From positions 187,065-251,064 of the forward strand of contig CH003333.1 in the NCBI GenBank assembly GCA_000149265.1: DNA of 64,000 bases, read 5' to 3'. The stretch is from Ciona savignyi (lineage: Eukaryota > Chordata > Ascidiacea > Phlebobranchia > Cionidae). Under the pieces are notes generated by a model. It was given only the letters and a program-made list of their open reading frames with translations. It had not been told where the DNA came from and searched no databases. Made by a program: the position numbers and the translations under genes. Below are positions 23,501 through 34,738 of this stretch, one piece after another (position 1 is the stretch's first letter; the number at the start of each line of letters is the position of its first letter).

Positions 23501-25518
23501 CAGGGCTAAGTTGTGATACAGGGATAAGTTGTGATACAGGGATAAGTTGTGATACAGGGATAAGTCACTTATATCACACATTCCGTTTGGTCATGTGACT
23601 TCATTCAATTCTTCATGTTCACACAATATGTACATAGCATTCTACAAACTGAAAATAAGAAAAGTGTTCCCCAGTCGAACCAAAATAAATGATTTTAATA
23701 TACGAAAAATACAATTAAATCTAAAATCAACCAACCGTGACCGAGTCTTGTCCAATATCTACTTGATTGAAGTGAAATGTGTGGGTGCAGTTCGCAGTTA
23801 TGCCGTTGTGTCTCTGGTTGTTATGATGCAATACCCACTTACAATAGTTATTCTGCATGTATGGTATTCCATTGATGTTGCTGACGTGCGTTGTTGAGTC
23901 GCCCTCTGGGATGTCTATCTGGACCACAGAACAGCGGCCCGGAATAAAAACTGAAGAAATTAGTTTTAGCTGTGAATTTAGTAGCAGAAAGCATTTAGTC
24001 TTATCCGTCGTAGTTACCGTTTATCTTAAGATTGAAGACGCTTTGGTGTCCGGGTTTGCATTGGATGTAACCGTCACTTCCGGTCGTTACAATCATTCCA
24101 AGCTTGCTTGTCGAGAATGAACCGAGCAATTCGGAACTGTTGTCAACCCCGTCGAAAACCTGGTGTTAAACAAATTAAGTAACAACTTGGTGATATTTAA
24201 AGCGGCGACAACAATAAAGAGTCTGACCAGAAACGCAGCGTGATAAATAATATGAACCCTTTTGTTTTCAAGTTGCTAATAAATAAACAACGGTCCGATT
24301 GTGTCTAAAATTCATTTGTCATTCTTGTTTCAGTAATAATTTTGCTTTAACCGGTCAGGCTTTTATAGATGGCTACAAATCAATTATTAATTCAATCCTT
24401 CCAACACAAATTGATCATACAAAAAAGGATGTATCTCAAAATTCAACTATAAAAGTCTTAATTGTTTTTACAATTTAAAATTAAAGCTTGGATCTGCAAC
24501 CAAAACCCAAAAATCTCTAAGTCAGGCTTTGCACACGGCACCCACCATGCACATTCCATTGAAATCATTGGATGGTTCAATCACAAATGTCAACTTGTAA
24601 CTGGAGTTGGTCGCCGTATACCTTCTCGAGAATGAGACACAACTGTCGTCATCATAATCATAGTTTGTCGACAGGCCCCCCAACGGTACAGGTTGATTTA
24701 CATTTGCACAGTTAAAAGCGGTTGAACGACCTTAAATTATCAAGTTTATTGTTATGAATAATTATTAATAGTCGCTAGACTTGCAAGCCAATTTTATTAC
24801 TTCGTCAAAATGCATTAATATTATGCATTTTAGGTCCATGCTTTTAAATGCTTAATATAATGACATTTTTAAGTGATTTAAAAGGGGTTTTCTGCATCAG
24901 TAAAATACCATTTTTTTCTTTTAACAATTAAAACTTAAAAAGCCCGCTTCCCCATTACTACTTGCTTTTGTGGGCGTTCTTTTGTGGTCCCTTATTGTAA
25001 TCTTTTAATTTTGATAATTCTACAAATATTGACGTTCTTTATGTTACGTTTAATGGCAACGTATTTTTTCATACTTGTTTGCCGTTTATAATAATAACGT
25101 AACGACTGCCATTCCGTCTTTATTCCTGTGCTTTCTTAATTACACATCCATGCTCTATTCGGCACTACAACTAAAAACTTTAGCGGCAATAATAAACAAG
25201 ATTAAACTAGACGATATACAGACGAAACGAATATAATTTTCGATAAATATTTAGGGATCATATAATGTTTCTATAGCAACTTCAAATATGAACCGCTTCA
25301 CACATAATACTAACAAGACCAAAGACGTTGTTAATATTAACACTACAATTTACCGACTTGTACGAGGGACTTGTTTTTAAATTTCCGACTTCCCGTCGCT
25401 TTGTTTACCAACCCCCCTCTTTCCTGACTATTGTCAAGCAGGAAAGTAAACAGCAATACAAGTCAAACTTACCAATGTAGAACACACAAAGAACCACAAT
25501 CCCGATAAGATACTTCAT
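17570..25518 (-). CDS. CUB-CUB-ZP-EGF membrane glycoprotein
   Basis: Thirteen minus-strand exons: 25518-25473 (signal peptide MKYLIGIVVLCVF), 24730-24546 and 24159-24018 (CUB1), 23950-23736 and 22398-22263 (CUB2, ending GFNITFQ), 21071-20851 and 20632-20456 (ZP-N), 20399-20219, 20039-19969 and 19916-19745 (ZP-C: FNLDFGFY, CWATNTNDP, CPADS, YVHCQVSVCD), 18478-18365 (DRKRRDV furin site, then hydrophobic SAGPLFIS), 18307-18208 (EGF, completing C-x5-C-x3-C-x8-C-x-C-x12-C) and 17737-17570 (Asn-rich stretch, membrane helix, YYWKSK end). About 640 residues. ZP modules polymerise after furin cleavage, so an extracellular-matrix or egg-coat role is likely; CUB plus ZP recalls CUZD1-type proteins. Most phases close. 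Exceptions: the 20851/20632 join (phase 0 to 2) and the EGF-to-anchor join (phase 1 to 0). Confidence 0.8.
17815..18155 (+). repeat. Tandem tRNA-like heads, 41-bp units, with a hAT end fragment
   Basis: One unit at 17815-17846 and four more at about 17997-18155, each ATGTGTGGCCGAATGGTTAGC followed by (A/G)CGACCGATTCATATAC, with a 41-bp period. The sequence between (17847-17996) ends GGTTAAGAACCCCTG, the inverse of a typical hAT terminus, so it is probably a truncated hAT piece. All lie in the last intron of the CUB/ZP gene. Confidence 0.75.
18765..19480 (+). repeat. SINE split by a hAT-type insertion
   Basis: The SINE head begins at about 18765 (TTGGTCGGTTAGTG) and continues after the inserted element at 19281 through the GGACATTGACCTATGTAATAATGGG segment and the core (19400-19450). 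It lies in a CUB/ZP intron. Confidence 0.8.
18784..19272. mobile_element. Non-autonomous hAT-type element nested in a SINE
   Basis: Starts CAGTGCTTCCCAAACT and ends AGTTTGGGAAGCCCTG (15 of 16 inverted matches). The SINE sequence ggttagtg is duplicated on both sides (18776-18783; 19273-19280), an 8-bp target duplication. It is 489 bp, with GGGGTCGC-rich ends and no open frame. Confidence 0.9.
20658..20819. repeat. 24-bp tandem repeat
   Basis: About six to seven degenerate copies of GAGTTTAACATAGAAATCGCAAAT. The array ends about 26 bp upstream (in sense) of the 3' splice site of the second ZP-N exon. It makes the minus-strand frame look open (MLNS... pattern), which is unlikely to be coding. 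Confidence 0.8.
21478..21780 (+). repeat. tRNA-derived SINE, near-complete copy
   Basis: Head with TCTGGCGGTTTAGTGCG (A-box-like) and GGTTGCAGGTGCAAAAC (B-box-like), then GGGCAAGGCACTT, the AACCCGACGGTGAGCGCGAGG core, and the CACGGGGATACACATGAA tail with TATCC repeats. Intron of the CUB/ZP gene. Confidence 0.85.
22430..23565. repeat. 1.1-kb minisatellite, 17/18-bp unit, about 64 copies
   Basis: Units read ATAAGTTGTGATACAGGG. Variation is almost confined to the linker between ACAG and TAAG: GGGA, GGAA, GGTA, GGA or GGGC, plus occasional GATGC for GATAC. Units of 17 and 18 bp are interspersed. The array lies in the intron that splits the second CUB domain, and its left edge is about 31 bp from that intron's 3' splice site. 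It contains stops in all useful frames and is not coding. Confidence 0.97.
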
Positions 25519-26339
25519 TCTTGTTTTCTAGTCTACAAATGAAAATCACTCGATATAGCATCTCGAGAGATGGTGCACCTAGTCCTGTATATTAGTCATA
25601 CATCCGGGTACCGATCGTCGAAACAATGGTGGGTATCCGTTTCCGTAAATAAAGCACGCATGGGACCGGCGAGCAATTGTTTCGGGACGTACACAATGAG
25701 CAATAATTATGCATTTTATGCAGTACATCCACTGCGGCAATCGTTTGAACAATTAGAAATAATTAACATTATGAATTTTTTTAGCGATTGAAGTTTCGAA
25801 TCCATGGCAGGTTCCGTTTTTGTATAGGTTGGAATTTGTATCGGTCGCGTTAATCATTCGGCCACACGACCGTAAATTATGTAAGGTAAAGAGTTACAAT
25901 TTAATTCTGTGAGTCTAGTTTCGGTTATGCATTTCTAAAGCTAAAGGACTATATACGCACTTACCTACCAGGCTGTTAGGCTGAACGCTTCGCGGACATC
26001 GCATAAAACCAGTGGCTTAATGGGTTCTAAAATTTAAGGAAAGTATCAATCATATCCAACACACTGCAATAGGTCTGGTAACCCGTGTGTGTGGAAATAT
26101 GTTATCTTGATTAATGGGTTCTTCAATCAGTATAGTTGATAAGCATAGCGGTCTTAAAACTCATATAAAACTATGCTTTATTTCGCCCTGTTTTTTAAAT
26201 GTCCATCACCCGACTTTTGGAAATAGAACGTGATATGTACAAATGGATAACTTGCTATAATCAAACAATACGCTCACCAGATTAATTTAACGATGCTTAT
26301 ATTAAAGAAAACGCTTAAAACAAAAAAACTTTATTAAAA
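25519..26339. other. Upstream region of the CUB/ZP gene
   Basis: Should hold the promoter of the minus-strand CUB/ZP gene; no clear TATA or other motif is supported. A minus-oriented tRNA-like repeat lies at about 25795-25880 and a SINE core in plus orientation at about 25970-26100. Confidence 0.5.
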
Positions 26340-26633
26340 TTAGGATAGGATATTCATGTTTATCCCCGTGAATGGGAAAACCAAGGCGGTTAAAACACGG
26401 GCAATCGTAATATTACCTCGCGCCTACTGTCGGGTTACCGGAGCTACTGCAATGGGTTGTGTGTATGATACACACGTTCCTTTAATTTGGTAGAACCCAT
26501 TTAGCCGTTGGGTTCCGGTAATGTCCGTAAAGTGCCTTGCCCAAGGACACAGCCCTCTAGCTTGCGACTAGTTTCGCACCTGCAACCTTTCGAATGAAAT
26601 GCAACGCACTTAACCGTTAGGCTAACCTGCCGG
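26340..26633 (-). repeat. tRNA-derived SINE, near-complete copy
   Basis: Reverse-oriented SINE with tail (complement of CACGGGGATAAACATGAA), core (CGGTAACCCGACAGTAGGCG on the minus strand) and tRNA-like head ending at about 26633. One of the best preserved copies. Confidence 0.85.
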
Positions 26634-27286
26634 ACTATTTTAACACTAAATCATGCGAATTATTTACTGTGGAACATTGTTTAGCCTGGGTATCTTATTT
26701 AATGCATAATGATGTCGACGGAGCCGTTTTGCGGAGCTCACTTCAATAAAGACTTCAATTTCGTTAAAAAAGGAAAGAAAAACTAATAAGCGGACACGAA
26801 AATCCATGCTTCATGAAACAGCGATAACAACTTTGAAGGAACAGACGAAATAAAGAATGTTAATGAAACACAAGGTGTGCTTGTGCTTGGATAACCTAAT
26901 CCACACAGTTTTGCAAAAAATATACCGCATAGTCTAAATAAGTTTTGACAAAAAATGGCGTTTAATATTTGGTCGAGACTCTAGTTTATTAGTAATTCAC
27001 AATGTAAATTTTCCGCAAACCAAGTGACAAAGCAACAATGTTATAAACTGTAGTTGATTCATAAAATGACACAATAAGCCAGATTATGCAATTGACATGG
27101 ATTACGCCGGTGTGGTGTGTATACACGAACCTCACAATTCGTACAGATGCACATAAGTATCTCCGAAATCAACTAAAAACCGGAAGTTATTAAGAAAGCA
27201 TTCTTTTTATCTTGGTACGAAATAAGACAATTAGAGTAGATACAATGTATATTTAATATTACCCAATATCACAGTAAATCATATTG
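26634..27286. other. Gene-free stretch
   Basis: AT-rich unique sequence. I see no gene, repeat or signal that I can support. Confidence 0.5.
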
Positions 27287-27578
27287 AAATGTGTTCGTGT
27301 CATGTCGTGTACCTTACAATATAAACAATCTAAAAATTAAAACTGTAAAAATAACCACGATAAAACGAGTAGATACGATGTCTATTCAATATTACCCGCA
27401 TGTATATAACATCGGTCATATTATCTTGTGGCCACTGTTGTGTTACATAAATATTGTAGGTTATTGGTTCATCATATGAGACGCAAAATCCGCATAAACC
27501 ATTATCGTGGTTATTTTTAAAGTTTTAATTTTCTAATTGTTTATATTGTAGAGTACACGACATGACACGACCACATTT
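27287..27578. mobile_element. Foldback (long inverted repeat) element
   Basis: The first ~75 bp (from AAATGTGTTCGTGTCATGTC through ATAACCACGATA) recur inverted at the right end (27503-27578) with few mismatches, leaving a central spacer of about 140 bp. It would form a long hairpin. No clear target duplication or coding capacity. It may be a MITE. Confidence 0.75.
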
Positions 27579-28612
27579 TTTATATGATTAACTGTCGCGC
27601 CGCAACACAGCATGGTATGATCGGTTGGTAATTGTGGTTATTTCATTATATTTCATCGTTATTACTCACGATTCGATTTGGTTGCATACAGTGCTTGCCT
27701 ATATAGCCTATATATATGACTGTGGCTTAGTTATCACACACATAGACGATCTTATTGGTAGAAACGTTAACAAAACTGACTGGAAAAATTTATTAAAATT
27801 GCAAATCAAAGTTTAGTGCTACATTACAGTTGTATGAAAATAAACAAACCTACATAAGTTAAAGAAATAGACATAACCCAACGTTTTAGAAGTCACGTAA
27901 AAGCACTAGTAGTTTAGTTCTAGTTAGGTTTATTTATTTTTTGCTCCAGTATGAAAACAGCAAATGAGAGAATTTACGGCATAGGAACGGGAAAGAAAAG
28001 ACTAACGGAAAGTTTAGTTTAGTTTAGTTTAGTTTATTCATTTTTTGCCCCAGTTTTAAAAAATGGCAAACGAATATAATCACGATACAGGAACGGAAAA
28101 CGACGGCAAAACGAACAGTCGTTAAAACACGTCAGTGAAAAAATGGATATAAATTAATAAATATAGCGGACGCGGCCGCCAAAACTAGGTGAAAGAACAA
28201 TATTAAGCAATCAAAATTTAATTAAGACCAAACGATTTAGATCCCTGAAGAAGAGTGTGCGGTAAAGCGCGACCAGTAAGTACTTCGGAGGGGCCGGCTT
28301 TAGAAGGTGTGGGAGGAAAAAATACTAAAATAAAATTCCGCTAATGTAAGATTCCAAGTGCAGCTTCAAGCACATGTGTCATGACATATTACCTAAACAT
28401 TCTATTTAAAACATACAATGTGGTAATGCAATTAGAAAAAAAAATCATCTTAGGAGTCGGGAAAGTGCACTATATTAATGCACCAAAAAGCAAAGAAAGC
28501 AAGGTGTTAAAACGAAATAGTAATAATGTTATTCTAATATTAAACTGAACAACGTTTTGAAGAAACTTTAGAGCTTGATTTAAGTTCATCTAAGATAATC
28601 AAACTCGAAAAT
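27579..28612. other. Upstream region of the P450 gene
   Basis: Contains the interspersed repeat copies at 27915-27990 and 28016-28205 (related to 6400-6575), including four GTTTA units at 28013-28034. No promoter element can be assigned with confidence. Confidence 0.5.
28016..28205. repeat. Interspersed repeat, copy 2
   Basis: Matches 6400-6575 over most of its length (CCCCAGTTTTAAAAAATGGC, TTAAAACACGTCA, AATATAGCGGACG). Not coding. Confidence 0.7.
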
Positions 28613-31600
28613 ATGTTTTTTATGTTTGGTTTGCTTTATATGACCAACTTTATTTCAATATCCGCGTTTCTTTTCCTCGTTGCGATGTACGCCATCTACC
28701 GGTATTGGTCCATGAAGCCCCGCAATTTTCCTCCTGGACCCACAGGGTTGCCCGTGTTCGGGGTGCTGCCGTACCTTGGTATGCGCCCGGAACAAACCTT
28801 CAATAAATGGAAGAAAACGTATGGACCAGTTATGGGGGTGCGAATGAGTAAAAAGGACTGGGTGGTGCTCGGAGATCACTCAAATATAAAACTGGTAGGT
28901 TACGAAGCACCACCAAATTAGAGTTGTATATGCGTAGAGAATACAATAGTATCTTTACCCACTTAATATCAGGCCAATTTATTGAAATTTAAGATTTTTA
29001 GTGTATTAGTTGGTAAGGATACTTATTATTTTAATACCGGGAACATTTTCTTTTACATGATTACTGCTGAAGTTTAGTCTAAATAACTAATTAAAGCATA
29101 ATTTATGGTTCTCAATACACTTACGCAAGTCATGATTTGAACGTAGGTTGATAGCCTAATTTAAAAGTAAGTTGACAATATCAATGACGAATAGAAGGCA
29201 GAGCGGTCATTATGGCTCCAGCCAAATGGCTTGGTGGGGCACTGCGTCGTCTTTCAACCAAAAGCTTTTAAATCTAGCCCTTCGTATCCTTGGACACTTC
29301 GCAGACATTAACCTGGATTAATGGGCTGTACTAAAAATAAAGGAACGTTTCAATCATACACAAACCACTACAAGATCTCCGATAACCCGTCAGTAATGCT
29401 GGACATGAGGTAATCTGAGGATTTCTCATTTAATAATTTTATTTCGTCCCACTTACTAAGATAATACATGAAATTCTATCCATTCAGGCATTATTATGCG
29501 AGGGTGGAAGTTTTTCTGGAAGACCCACTTTCAATAACAAAGGGCGTAAGGGGATCGCTTTCTTGGATTTTGGAAGAAAGTATAACTTTCAAAGATCATT
29601 GGGTTTGCTTGTGTTTAGTGGGTAAGTTTTAACACGTATTCTATCTATACACTTGTATAACCCGAATGTAAAGCACAAAATCCCCACGATTAGCTCACTG
29701 TTACCTCATAGGACTGTCAGATGAAAGGTTGTGGAAATGAAACCAACCGCCTATTGTTTGATTTTGTCCTTGGGCTCCGCACTTAACAAGCATTGTCTGA
29801 ACCCAGTGAATCACTTAATATTCTTTCAAAATTGAAAACACTCTCTCAATATTGCACAATACATTGCAATAGCCCCGTAATTCGACTATTGGCGCAAGTT
29901 ACATGTGAGATAATGCTCTCTTATTTATTTGCTCGGTCATCTTATGATTATCGGTGTGATAACGCTTTTTCGATTATCCATTCACGGAGATAAACATATA
30001 TGGAGATAAACATTAACATCCTATACAACACGTTGCACAAGCTTCGGTTATATAACTGTAAACTCTACCTACTATTGCTCTGAGCGTTTTATAAAAACAC
30101 TTAATGCTTGATAGGAACGGGCTGGGCAAGAACAGTCTAGAGCAACATGTCCGCAATGAAGCCCCCCACCTAATAGAAGCAGTCCGTGGCCAAAGCAACA
30201 AACCGTTTGACATTGAGGTAAGTTAGATGTAGATCTTTTATTAATACGGTATGTTGGTAAGAATCCAAAAGGTCTAATGTCTGTAAAAAAAGCAAGAATC
30301 GGATTGGTGTTTATCCCGACGTTCCAAGAACGGTTTAGACCGAACCCATGCGAACCTCTTGAATCCCATCACTGGGTGTGATAATGTATATGTTTACATT
30401 CATGCCTGGTAGTTTTGTGGGTAGCGCGTCGCACCATTATTCGATAGTTTGCCGCTTCGAAACTTACCGCTGTCCGGTCGATTATGACCTTGGGTGAGAC
30501 AACGGGTGTTGCCCAGATTGAACGATTTAATGGGTCGAACACATTACTCCAGCAATCTCTCTGTCATATTTACTGTATAAGCTTCGATAATCCAACTATG
30601 TACACGAGGTAATCCTACAATTGCTACGACTCTTTAATAAACATAATTATTATATCCAACCAACGTACCACCATAAGAGCATTGGTGAGTAATATGGAAT
30701 GTATTTCAGAACATCGTAACGAACGCTGTTTTCAACACACTTTCTTTAGTTGTGTATGGTCAGCGTTTTGAATACAGCGATCAAAGGTTTACAAAAATAT
30801 TTCACCAATTATCTACAAGGTAGGGATAGCAGTGTATTAAGTTACGTATTTGCATGTTTTATATTATCTTTAAGTGTGATCGTGAGGCCGAATGGTTCAA
30901 GGATCTAATTTATATAACAAATTCCGAAAAAAATTGTTTCAGGGTCGAGCATATGACCTGTTCAATATTTATCGAGGATACGAAATTAACCTGTAATGGT
31001 CTAAGATATAACAAATAAAATGTGTTAATATTTAAGGTTTCATGAATCGCTGCCCTTCGCATTAACAAATGAAACATTCGCCGGGATCCTCAAAACAGTT
31101 TTCACGCGAAGGAACTCAAAAAAGAGAAACATGGAAAATCTTGAAGGTATAATGGGGATGTCATGTTCGTTTTACTTGTTAATACACTACTGGGTTTCAG
31201 ACAATCTATTGCATCACTTCCTGGAGCACAAGAATACGATGTCTCGTCAAACACTACGAGGTTTTGTCGATGCCTTTCTGTCAGTGCAAGACAGTGGTAT
31301 TGATAGCTCGTTTAATGTACGTATCTGTTGCCTACCATTCGGTGGATATCTGATTCGGACAATGCATACTTCGTACATACCATTGGAATAGGTTCTATGG
31401 ACATGAAGATACTTAGTAGCTAATAGTGTTTTCCATTCGAAGGTTACATTGATCTTTTATTCCGTTTTAGGTCGATCAGTTGATACATTACATATCCGAT
31501 CTATTTATTTGTGGAACGATTACTACTGCTGGCGCCCTCCGGTGGGCGCTTCTGTGTCTTCTGCATCACCCCGACAAGCAGGACAAAATGCGAAGAGAAA

Positions 31601-32924
31601 TAATTGAAGTGTTAGGTAGGAAGGGAATAGAAAGGCTGTCAGAGGTCGTATGTTTATTTAGTCACCACCGATGACTAGTCAAATTTAAAACTTAAAAAAA
31701 AAAAATTAAAACTCGAGTTTAAATTCGTTTGAATTTCAGTCGCCTGGTGCGGGTGTTACATGAAGTGGACGAATGTAGTTGTATTACTTTCTCGTTTCAC
31801 GGGTTCAAGTTTTAAATCTGTAGTGTAATAGTTTTACTAGTTCCACCTTTGAATGGATGCTGACTAAATAAGTTGCTTTCTCCAACCACCCGACCATAGG
31901 GCCGTTTCAATATCCTTCACTCAATTAGGGTATACTTAAATCTTCCACGTTATTTTCCATATTTCAGGCGACAAAGATGTGACAATGCTTCAAAAGGCTG
32001 ACTTGCCCTATACCAGTGCTTTCATCCACGAGGTGTGCCGATATCGAACAATTTTCCCCCTTGGCTTACCCCATAAGACCAGCTATGATGTTCTACTTGA
32101 TAGTTACTTCATCCCTCAAGGGACCACGGTAAACCAAGGATATCCATATTGCTCTACTTAGATAATCATTTTTACCGGGGATAGTTTCAAACCCATAAAG
32201 GGTTGGTTGCTTTTTTGTATAGAACGGAATTCGGTATATTTTTAAATGGAGTTAACCATTCGCCCACACGACTTCACACGAGACCATACGATCACCACAA
32301 GAGCATTTGTTTGATCACCTATAGCGCTCATAGTCGGGTTACCAAAGCTATTGGAGTGTTTTAAATACGTACACTAAAAGGAGGGAAAGGGATAAGGAGG
32401 GAAACTGCTCACTAAAACTATCTAAACTAACTTTAACCCTGCCCTAAACACTCATCCCAGCCCTAGAACTATCGCTCTTATCTTTATTTTAATTTAAAGT
32501 TTCCTTTTTTCATACTTCCCTCCTTTTTTTGTTACATGCCTTTTAAAGGACATGCTATATATGTCGCGCTTAACATCCCACAACCGTTCTTCCCTCATCT
32601 GTTCAAGGTCTGTATCAATCTCTGGGGAGTTCACAACGATCCAGTCTTTTCGATGAGCCTGGCGAGTTCAGACCTGAGCGACATCTTTATGAGGACGGAA
32701 AGTTCGGGCGTTCAGATTACGTCATTCCATTTTCTGTTGGTCCCCGACATTGTCTTGGCCACCAGGTGGCATCGATGATGCTATTCTCACACTTAGTCAA
32801 CCTGGTGCGGAATTTCGAATTCCTCCCCGATCCGACCGACCCCAATTTACCGGACATCACTAACGGATCTTCTGGGATTTTATTTTTACCTAGAAATTTT
32901 AAGCTAGTAGCAAAAGCATTATAA
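28613..32924 (+). CDS. CYP2-like cytochrome P450 with a one-base frame break
   Basis: Eight exons in phase: 28613-28894, 29488-29621, 30115-30217, 30710-30819, 31037-31316, 31471-31615, 31968-32128 and 32608-32924; about 510 residues, normal for the family. Seen in order: N-terminal membrane anchor and PPGP hinge, SFSGRP, the I-helix (CGTITT), K-helix ExxR (EVCR) and heme loop FSVGPRHCLG (Cys codon at 32751). It should be an ER-bound monooxygenase of small lipophilic substrates. Oddities: in exon 8 the frame for NLWGVHNDP changes at 32644-32650 to that for FDEPGEFRPERH, one base short in a T run; the I-helix acid before the conserved Thr is Ile; the C-helix Trp is Tyr. It may be a young pseudogene, an error, or a diverged enzyme. 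Degenerate SINEs lie in three introns. An AATAAA is at 33005. Confidence 0.85.
29215..29475 (+). repeat. Degenerate SINE in P450 intron 1
   Basis: Recognisable by CACTGCGTCGTCTTTCAACC (head), TGGATTAATGGGCTGTACT, AACGTTTCAATCATACACAA and GATAACCCGTCAGT (core). Confidence 0.65.
29690..30030 (+). repeat. Degenerate SINE in P450 intron 2
   Basis: Carries GTCCTTGGGCTCCGCACTTAA, TGTCTGAACCCAGTGAAT, AATACATTGCAATAGCCCC and CATTCACGGAGATAAACAT, in the SINE order. Confidence 0.65.
30400..30650 (+). repeat. Degenerate SINE in P450 intron 3
   Basis: Head GTAGCGCGTCGCACC and GCTTCGAAAC, then CCTTGGGTGAGACAACGG, TTTAATGGGTCGAAC and GATAATCCAACTATGTACACG as the diverged core. Confidence 0.6.
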
Positions 32925-34738
32925 TGTCGTTTTTACTAGAGGACCTTCCTCCCATCCTCACTAAACTCGCAAATATTTGTTTTCGCGCTGTTGAAGTCAG
33001 ACGCAATAAAAACAAACGATTGGTTTGCTTACCCTGCCATATTTGAAGTATTTTAGATACGTAGTTATGCGTTTGAGTGTTGTTTAACATTGCGTGCAAC
33101 GGTCCTCAAGGTTACCCATGAAATACCAGACCACGGTGTTGTTTACCACTAAACATTACAAGCATATTCCTCGTATTCTATGGGGTTGTTTGCAATGCCA
33201 TTCCGCGAAGTATGTTTTACATAAATCAATTTTTTAAAATGTCAGTTAAGCAAACGAGCTGTGTTGTTTTTTTAACTCATTAAGTCGTCTCGGCGTAAAC
33301 AAACCCTAAATTTTCCAGAATGGTGACAGCAATTAAAGGATACGGTCCCTTAAGTTGATTACAAATAATGCAGTTGCTTAAGTATTACATACCACGTAGT
33401 TGGGATGGGAACGACCTTAAAACTAGCCCTCCACCAAGCGAGTTTGTGTCTCATTACTTCCCTCTTTTGAGTTTAGAATTCTGGAAAGGGAAATAGAAGA
33501 ATAAAAGGAGCGGTGATAAGGCATGCAGGAAACAAAAGTTATAAATCGTCCAGGATAGGTATTAGGCCGCCGGACATATGTAGGTATATGCTCGGCTTAG
33601 TATCAGATATTGATGCGAATTCTCGAAAATGGGAGCACAATGGACGTTATTACACGGGCAATCGTCAGATTACCACGAGGCCGCTGTCGGGGTTTCAGAG
33701 CATTTGCAGCTTGTTGGATATATGACTGGGACTGTCTTTTCTCTTAGCTTTAGTTTAACCCCTTTATGCGATACCAGTTTAGTGTCTGGGCCCAATAATA
33801 CAACCGACAAGCAAGCAGTTTCGAATCTATAACCTTTAGTTATATCGCTTAAACCAAGCTTTGAGGTAGAAAAATAAGAATTGTTGTAATATTTTAACAA
33901 ATGTGTGTTCGCTACATACAAGAAGTTGGTTGCAAGTAGGTAGTCGAGGAGTTCCTCTATCACCGGGGATAAAGATGAGTCCACTCCCGCCCAAGTTGCA
34001 CAAGATCAACGATATATACTGAAAAGCCCAATCATAACTACTTTTGTAGCTGGTTAACCAGGACAAAGGCAGTCTCGGTCAGTTACATAACTGGTAATTG
34101 CCGTTCGGTGTCAATGAATTAGCTTCTGGCAAATTATTTCTCGCAAACTTTCCTAAATCCTAAATTAGTAAGTTTAACAAACGCTGATTAAAATCAGCAA
34201 AATAAACCAAACGTTCGTGTTGCTTTTTGACGCACCGCAAATAACCGGATAAATAGAAATGAAGTTTTTAACTCGTTTTGTTTACGTCATATTTGGCGTT
34301 GTTTATTAGATATGGCCATGGCAGATGCAAAGAAATTCTCATTTGCGTGGTCCCAAACAACTCGATGGAGACAGGACAATACAGGTAAATAAATTAGGTA
34401 AACCAAGCTTCCCAGACAAATAAGCACAGAAATGAATCCAAACAGTCGTGAATTATTTTCATTTTATTTCAACCGAAATTTTACGATTAAAGGCAAAATT
34501 TCATTTGATTTCAAATTTATTCTTTTACAAGACCGTTCATTCCCCCCGTGGAAATATGTTAGGTACCCTTTACCACTGGCGGGGCCATTAAGCAGTTAAA
34601 GTTATTATATTATGTGTAGAGTAATTACACGGGCAATCGCCAGATCACATTTAGCGTCCAGATGTCCATGTAAACTTTGTGCTGGTTCAAAGATATCAAT
34701 CCTTTGCGTTATTTTACATTTTGTTTCTTATTAGTAAC
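32925..34738. other. Intergenic region between the P450 and esterase genes
   Basis: Starts with the P450 3' UTR (AATAAA at 33005). Minus-oriented SINE core fragments occur at 33630-33725 and about 34620-34660. A short ATG frame followed by a good donor lies at 34312-34384 (see findings). Otherwise unique sequence. Confidence 0.5.

Noticed and set aside
22430..23565. CRISPR-like array
   Set aside because: Units abut with only 2-4-nt variable linkers and no spacers; it is a minisatellite in a eukaryotic intron.
24522..25518. Stand-alone two-exon 84-residue secreted protein
   Set aside because: The frame is open to a stop, but a GTGGGT donor at 24545 joins it in phase to a CUB C-terminal half, giving a normal CUB domain in a larger gene.
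33670..34066. Overlapping minus-strand frames between the P450 and esterase genes
   Set aside because: They run through a SINE fragment and show no recognisable domain or splice structure.
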